Part shown: piece by piece, positions 60,553 to 64,000 of the stretch
How the letters are laid out: each line of letters starts with the position of its first letter
Position numbering within the stretch: the first letter of the stretch is position 1
Assembly (NCBI RefSeq): GCF_014650675.1
Contig: NZ_BMVK01000025.1
Location: 33,335 to 97,334 of the forward strand
Length of the DNA stretch: 64,000 nucleotides
DNA from: Streptomyces anulatus
GTDB taxonomy: Bacteria; Actinomycetota; Actinomycetes; Streptomycetales; Streptomycetaceae
Direction of reading: 5' to 3'
Notes under the pieces: generated by a model
Seen by the model: the letters and a program-made list of their open reading frames with translations, nothing else
Told to the model about the DNA's origin: nothing
Database searches by the model: none
Position numbers and translations under genes: made by a program

Positions 60553-63312
60553 GCGCTCTTCGCGCGAGCAGAGGTGAGCCGCTGGTCCCACACCACACCG
60601 GCAAGGCCCACGTGGTCCTCTCCGCGCGAGCGGAGGTGAGCCGCCCATCGGACCGATGACCGTCATCCCGGTCTCGTCCTCTCCGCGCGGGCGGAGGTGA
60701 GCCGGTTGCACAGCTCGTAGGGAGTCAGCAGCGCTTGTGCTCTCCGCGCGATCGGAGGTGATCCGTGGTGCCGCTCCCTCCCGCCGGAGGCGATCACGTG
60801 CTCTCCGCGCGAGCGGAGGTGAGCCGATGGAAAGCAAGGGGACCGCCGAGGTCGGCCTGTGCTCTCCGCGCGAGCGGAGGTGAGCCGTCTTCCCGGTTCT
60901 TCACTGGGCTCATATTTAGGTCCTCTCCGCGCGAGCGGAGGTGAGCCGGCCGAGGTGACGGTGGAGGTCGAGGACAAGGAGTCCTCTCCGCGCGAGCGGA
61001 GGTGAGCCGGCGACCGCACCGCCCGCGGGAGGGTGACTACCGTGCTCTCCGCCCGAGCGGAGGTGAGCCGTACCAGACCTGCGGGTCCTTCACGGCCGCC
61101 ATGTACTCTCCACGCGAGCGGAGGTGAGCCGGTCGAGCGCAACGTGATCGGCATCGACTCCCTGTGCTCTCCGCGCGAGCGGAGGTGAGCCGCCGCCCTC
61201 TGGGGCGGGGACCTCCTCCTGACCGTGCTCCCCGCGCGAGCGGAGGTGAGCCGTCGTGATCTCCGCCGGCCTTCGGTACACCGCCGTGCTCTCCGCGCGA
61301 GCGGAGGTGAGCCGGAGTTCGGAACTCTGCGCACCGCGGTCAACAGGTGCTCTCCGCGCGAGCGGAGGTGAGCTGGAGCTTGAGGACTACATGATCGAGG
61401 GCGGCGCGTGCTCTCCGCGCGAGCGGAAGTGAGCCGACGCTGGAGGATCTGAGCGCCGCCCGGCCCTTGTGCTCTCCGTGTGAGCGGAGGGCAGCCAGCC
61501 CGCAGGCCCTCGTCCGTGAACAGGGCGTTGCGCTCTCCGCGCGAGCGGAGGTGAGCCGTTCGAGGCGGAGAAGGCTGAGCTGGAAGGGCAGTGCTCTCCG
61601 CGCGAGCGGAGGTGAGCCGGTCGACCAGAACGGCATCGGCCACGGCGTGGTGTGCTCTCCGCGCGAGCGGAGGTGAGCCGAACTCCACCACGGCGTCGAT
61701 CCCAGCCGAGACGTGCTCTCCGCGCGAGCGGAGGTGAGCCGATCCTCGTCTCGGACCTCCTGGACGCCCACGCGTGCTCTCCGCGCAAGCGGAGGTGAGC
61801 CGAGATTGAGCGGCAGACGCGGGAGGACGGACGCGGTGCTCTCCGCGAGAGCGGAGGTGAGCCGGCAGCGGGGGGAGACTCGTCCCTCAAAACGTGCTCT
61901 CCTCGCGAGCGGAGGAGAGCCGCTGACGGAACAGGCCGTCATCATCCGACGGGAGTGCTCTCCGCGCGAGCGGAGGTGGGCCGCACCACGGGCTCAAGAT
62001 GACCGGCGTCCTCTTGTGCTCTCCGCGCGAGCGGAGGTGGGCCGAAGGCGTACATCGCCACGAACGGCCGCCCGCCGTGCTCTCCGCGCGAGCGGAGGTG
62101 AGCCGTCGTAGTCCGCAACGTTGCCCGGCGTCGCGACGTCCTCTCCGCGCGAGCGGAGATGAGCCGCAGCTCGACTGCCAGCCAGAGAACGGCCAGCGTG
62201 CTCTCTGCGCGAGCGGAGGTGAGCCGCCCCGGTCCCCGCGATCCGGGAACTCGCCCCGGTGCTTTCCGCGCGAGCGGAGGTGAGCCGACATGGACGTCGC
62301 GGCCAGGGGTGTACCCCGGGTGCTCTCCGCGCGAGCGGGGGTGGGCCCGGGGGCCGCCGGGCGGTACTGCGCCGACACGCGTGCTCTCCGCGCGAGCGGA
62401 GGTGGGCCGACGTCGAGGCCGGCCGTACGAGCCCGCTCCTCGTGCTCTCCGCGCGAGCGCAGGTGAGCCGGGGAAGGTTAAGGGGAGGCCGAAGAAGAAC
62501 GGTGCTCGTCGCGCGAGCGGAGGTGAGCCCGTCAAGGAAACGACGGGTCGCGTCACCTCGCGGTGCTCTCCGCGCGAGCGGAGGTGAGCCATACCAGACC
62601 TGCGGGTCCTTCACGGCCGCCATGTACTCTCCGCGCGAGCGGAGGTGAGCCGATCCGCCGGGGAGACCGGCTGTCGTCCAGAACGTGCTCTCCGCACGAG
62701 CGGAGGTGAGAAGTACACCCTCGTCAACCGGGACCTGCGCCGCACGTGCCTTTCCGCGCGAGCGGAGGTGAGCCCCGGAGATCGAGCTTGCGGAGCGGCT
62801 TGCCGCGGTGCTCTCCGCGCGAGCCGAGGTGAGCCGCCGTCGGGCGCCGGGCGGAAGGTCGAAGGAACGTGCTCTCCGCGCGAGCGGAGGTGAGCCGCCG
62901 ATCTGCACCAGGGTCCAGGCGCGGGTGACGTGCTCTCCGCGCGAGCGGAGGTGAACCGCCCTACATCGGCGACGACCACGAGCCGGACGCGTGCTCTCCG
63001 CGTGAGCGGAGGTGAACCGTCACCATTCGGTCAGCCAGGTGTTCGACGGAGTGCTCTCCGCGCGAGCGGAGGTGAGCCGGACACCGACAAGCTGACCGCG
63101 ACCCGCCGGTTGTGCTCTCCGCGCGAGCGGAGGTGAGCCGTCCGCGAGGTTGGCCACCACGTCGGCGGTCACGTGCTCTCCGCGCGAGCGGAGGTGAGCC
63201 GCACGCCCACAACGGCGAGGGCCGCATCCTGTGGTGCTCTCCGCGCGAGCGGAGGTGAGCCGGCCCGGGGGTTGTGGTGGCCGATTTGGCAGAGGTGCTC
63301 TCCGCGCGAGCG
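60553..63312 (+). CRISPR. CRISPR array 2 (about 45 full repeats plus a truncated one)
   Basis: A 29-bp repeat beginning GTGCTCTCCGCGCGAGCG and ending GAGGTGAGCCG, with 61-bp period, from 60553 to a truncated unit at 63295-63312. The first unit (60553) is degenerate and another very degenerate one may lie at 60509-60540. Internal variants include 61469, 61894 and 62320. Orientation is opposite to array 1 on the window but identical in crRNA sense. Spacers are mostly 32 bp. The spacer at 61071-61102 is identical to that at 62592-62623. The last repeat runs into a nuclease gene. Confidence 0.97.
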
Positions 63313-63626
63313 TCCTGTTCCGGTGCGGTGACGGCTTCGGTGAGCAGGACTTCTGCCCGGGTGGTGCAGGAGTCGTCGTCCTCGTCGACCCAGTGCTTGA
63401 AGCTGTCGCGCTCGTACCCGGTCCGCTTCTCCTCGGCGACCGGGATCTTCCCGATGGCTTCGGCCAGGGGGAGGCCGGATCCGTCCTGGGCGCCGCCGGG
63501 CGCACCGGACGGGTTGGCGGTGGCGGGGGGCTTGGGGTTGTCTGCCTCGAGTGTCTCGGCGGAGCAGGCGGTCAGGGTGATGGTGGTGAGCAGGGTGGCG
63601 GGCAGGAAGCCGAGGCGGCGCGTCAC
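63310..63626 (-). pseudogene. Secreted HNH-nuclease family lipoprotein, truncated by CRISPR array 2
   Basis: A GTG start with GGAG six bases upstream opens a frame with a signal peptide and lipobox (LLTTITLTAC, Cys about residue 21), a Pro/Ala-rich spacer, then KIPVAEEKRTGYERDSFKHW and CTTRAEVLLTEAVTAP. That is the start of the conserved domain of secreted actinobacterial HNH endonucleases. After about residue 106 the frame runs directly into the last CRISPR repeat and then through the array, so the catalytic HNH part is missing. Longer frames into the array are artefacts. Confidence 0.8.
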
Positions 63627-64000
63627 GGGGGACTCCAGCGGGTTGGGGCTGATGCCGGCTCATGATTTCAGTTGGGCAATGTTGGTGAGGGTGTGTCACT
63701 CGTTCGGGAGGGCTTTCTCAGGCGTTCTGTGTTCCGTGAGGTAGGTCACCCTGAATCTTTGCTCTGTTTGCGCAAATTCATGGATGTGTGGGGCGGAGGG
63801 GAAGGTTTGCCGGTGGCAGGGTTGGCGATCTGGTGGCGTGGGGTGGCTGTTGTTGCTGGATAAGCAGTTGGGAACACCCGTACGTCACTAGAGATTCGCT
63901 CTGGGTGACATTTTGTGGGTTGCCACTGCACACCAGCGCGTCTTGGGTCGTCGTTGTGGTGAAAGCGCACTCCGGCGCACTCCCGGGCACAGTCCAGCCG
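63627..64000. other. Gene-free right end
   Basis: A 374-bp stretch with lower GC than the rest, containing the promoter side of the truncated lipoprotein gene. No frame on either strand shows normal Streptomyces codon use, and no repeat or hairpin was recognised. Confidence 0.5.

Noticed and set aside
63778..63990. Minus-strand 70-codon frame at the right edge
   Set aside because: Thr/Pro/Gln-rich composition, poor third-position GC and no RBS; treated as non-coding.

Overview
High-GC actinobacterial chromosome with Streptomyces-type GC-rich third codon positions, many GTG starts and ATGA-coupled operons. Gene content and order match Streptomyces, including an almost complete coelichelin siderophore cluster and a type I-E CRISPR-Cas locus with the hairpin repeat typical of the genus. 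No rRNA or tRNA genes were recognised.

Left part (1-23 kb): a mutasome operon (end of an ImuA-like gene, imuB, dnaE2); an esterase and an aminoglycoside-phosphotransferase-like kinase; a GbsR/MarR regulator divergent from a drug-type ABC exporter; a membrane glycosyltransferase-like protein; a membrane-anchored sulfite-oxidase-like gene with a small membrane partner; a coupled sugar/methyl-transfer operon (GT2, DUF2064, methyltransferase); a two-component pair; an epimerase with a zinc-knuckle insertion; an F420-type oxidoreductase divergent from a MarR regulator; a DeoR regulator divergent from a NUDIX hydrolase; and an unassigned HTH-like protein.

Middle part (23.1-45.8 kb): the coelichelin locus, cchA to cchJ. 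CchB hydroxylates and CchA formylates ornithine. The trimodular NRPS CchH (specificity codes read by eye as formyl-hydroxy-Orn, Thr and hydroxy-Orn) builds the peptide. CchG and CchI look like an asymmetric heterodimeric exporter. CchF and CchCDE re-import the ferric complex, and CchJ is the esterase. Iron-box-like sites (DmdR1/DtxR type) lie before cchA/cchB, cchE, cchF and cchJ. No mbtH-like gene is present.

Right part (46.4-63.6 kb): an accessory region starting with IS5-family remnants, then CRISPR array 1 (split by an approximately 0.8-kb insert), a type I-E effector operon (cas3, cse1, cse2, cas7e, cas5e, cas6e) with no cas1 or cas2, a non-canonical interval holding a small amphipathic peptide gene and a degenerate two-repeat mini-array, an N-terminally truncated second cas6e in opposite orientation, and CRISPR array 2 (about 45 full repeats). 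Array 2 ends inside, and truncates, a secreted HNH-nuclease gene. Cas3 has lost helicase motifs I and VI although its reading frame is intact. The locus therefore looks like a Cascade-only or silencing-type system with large arrays rather than a standard adaptive and degradative one. This is the most interesting part of the window.
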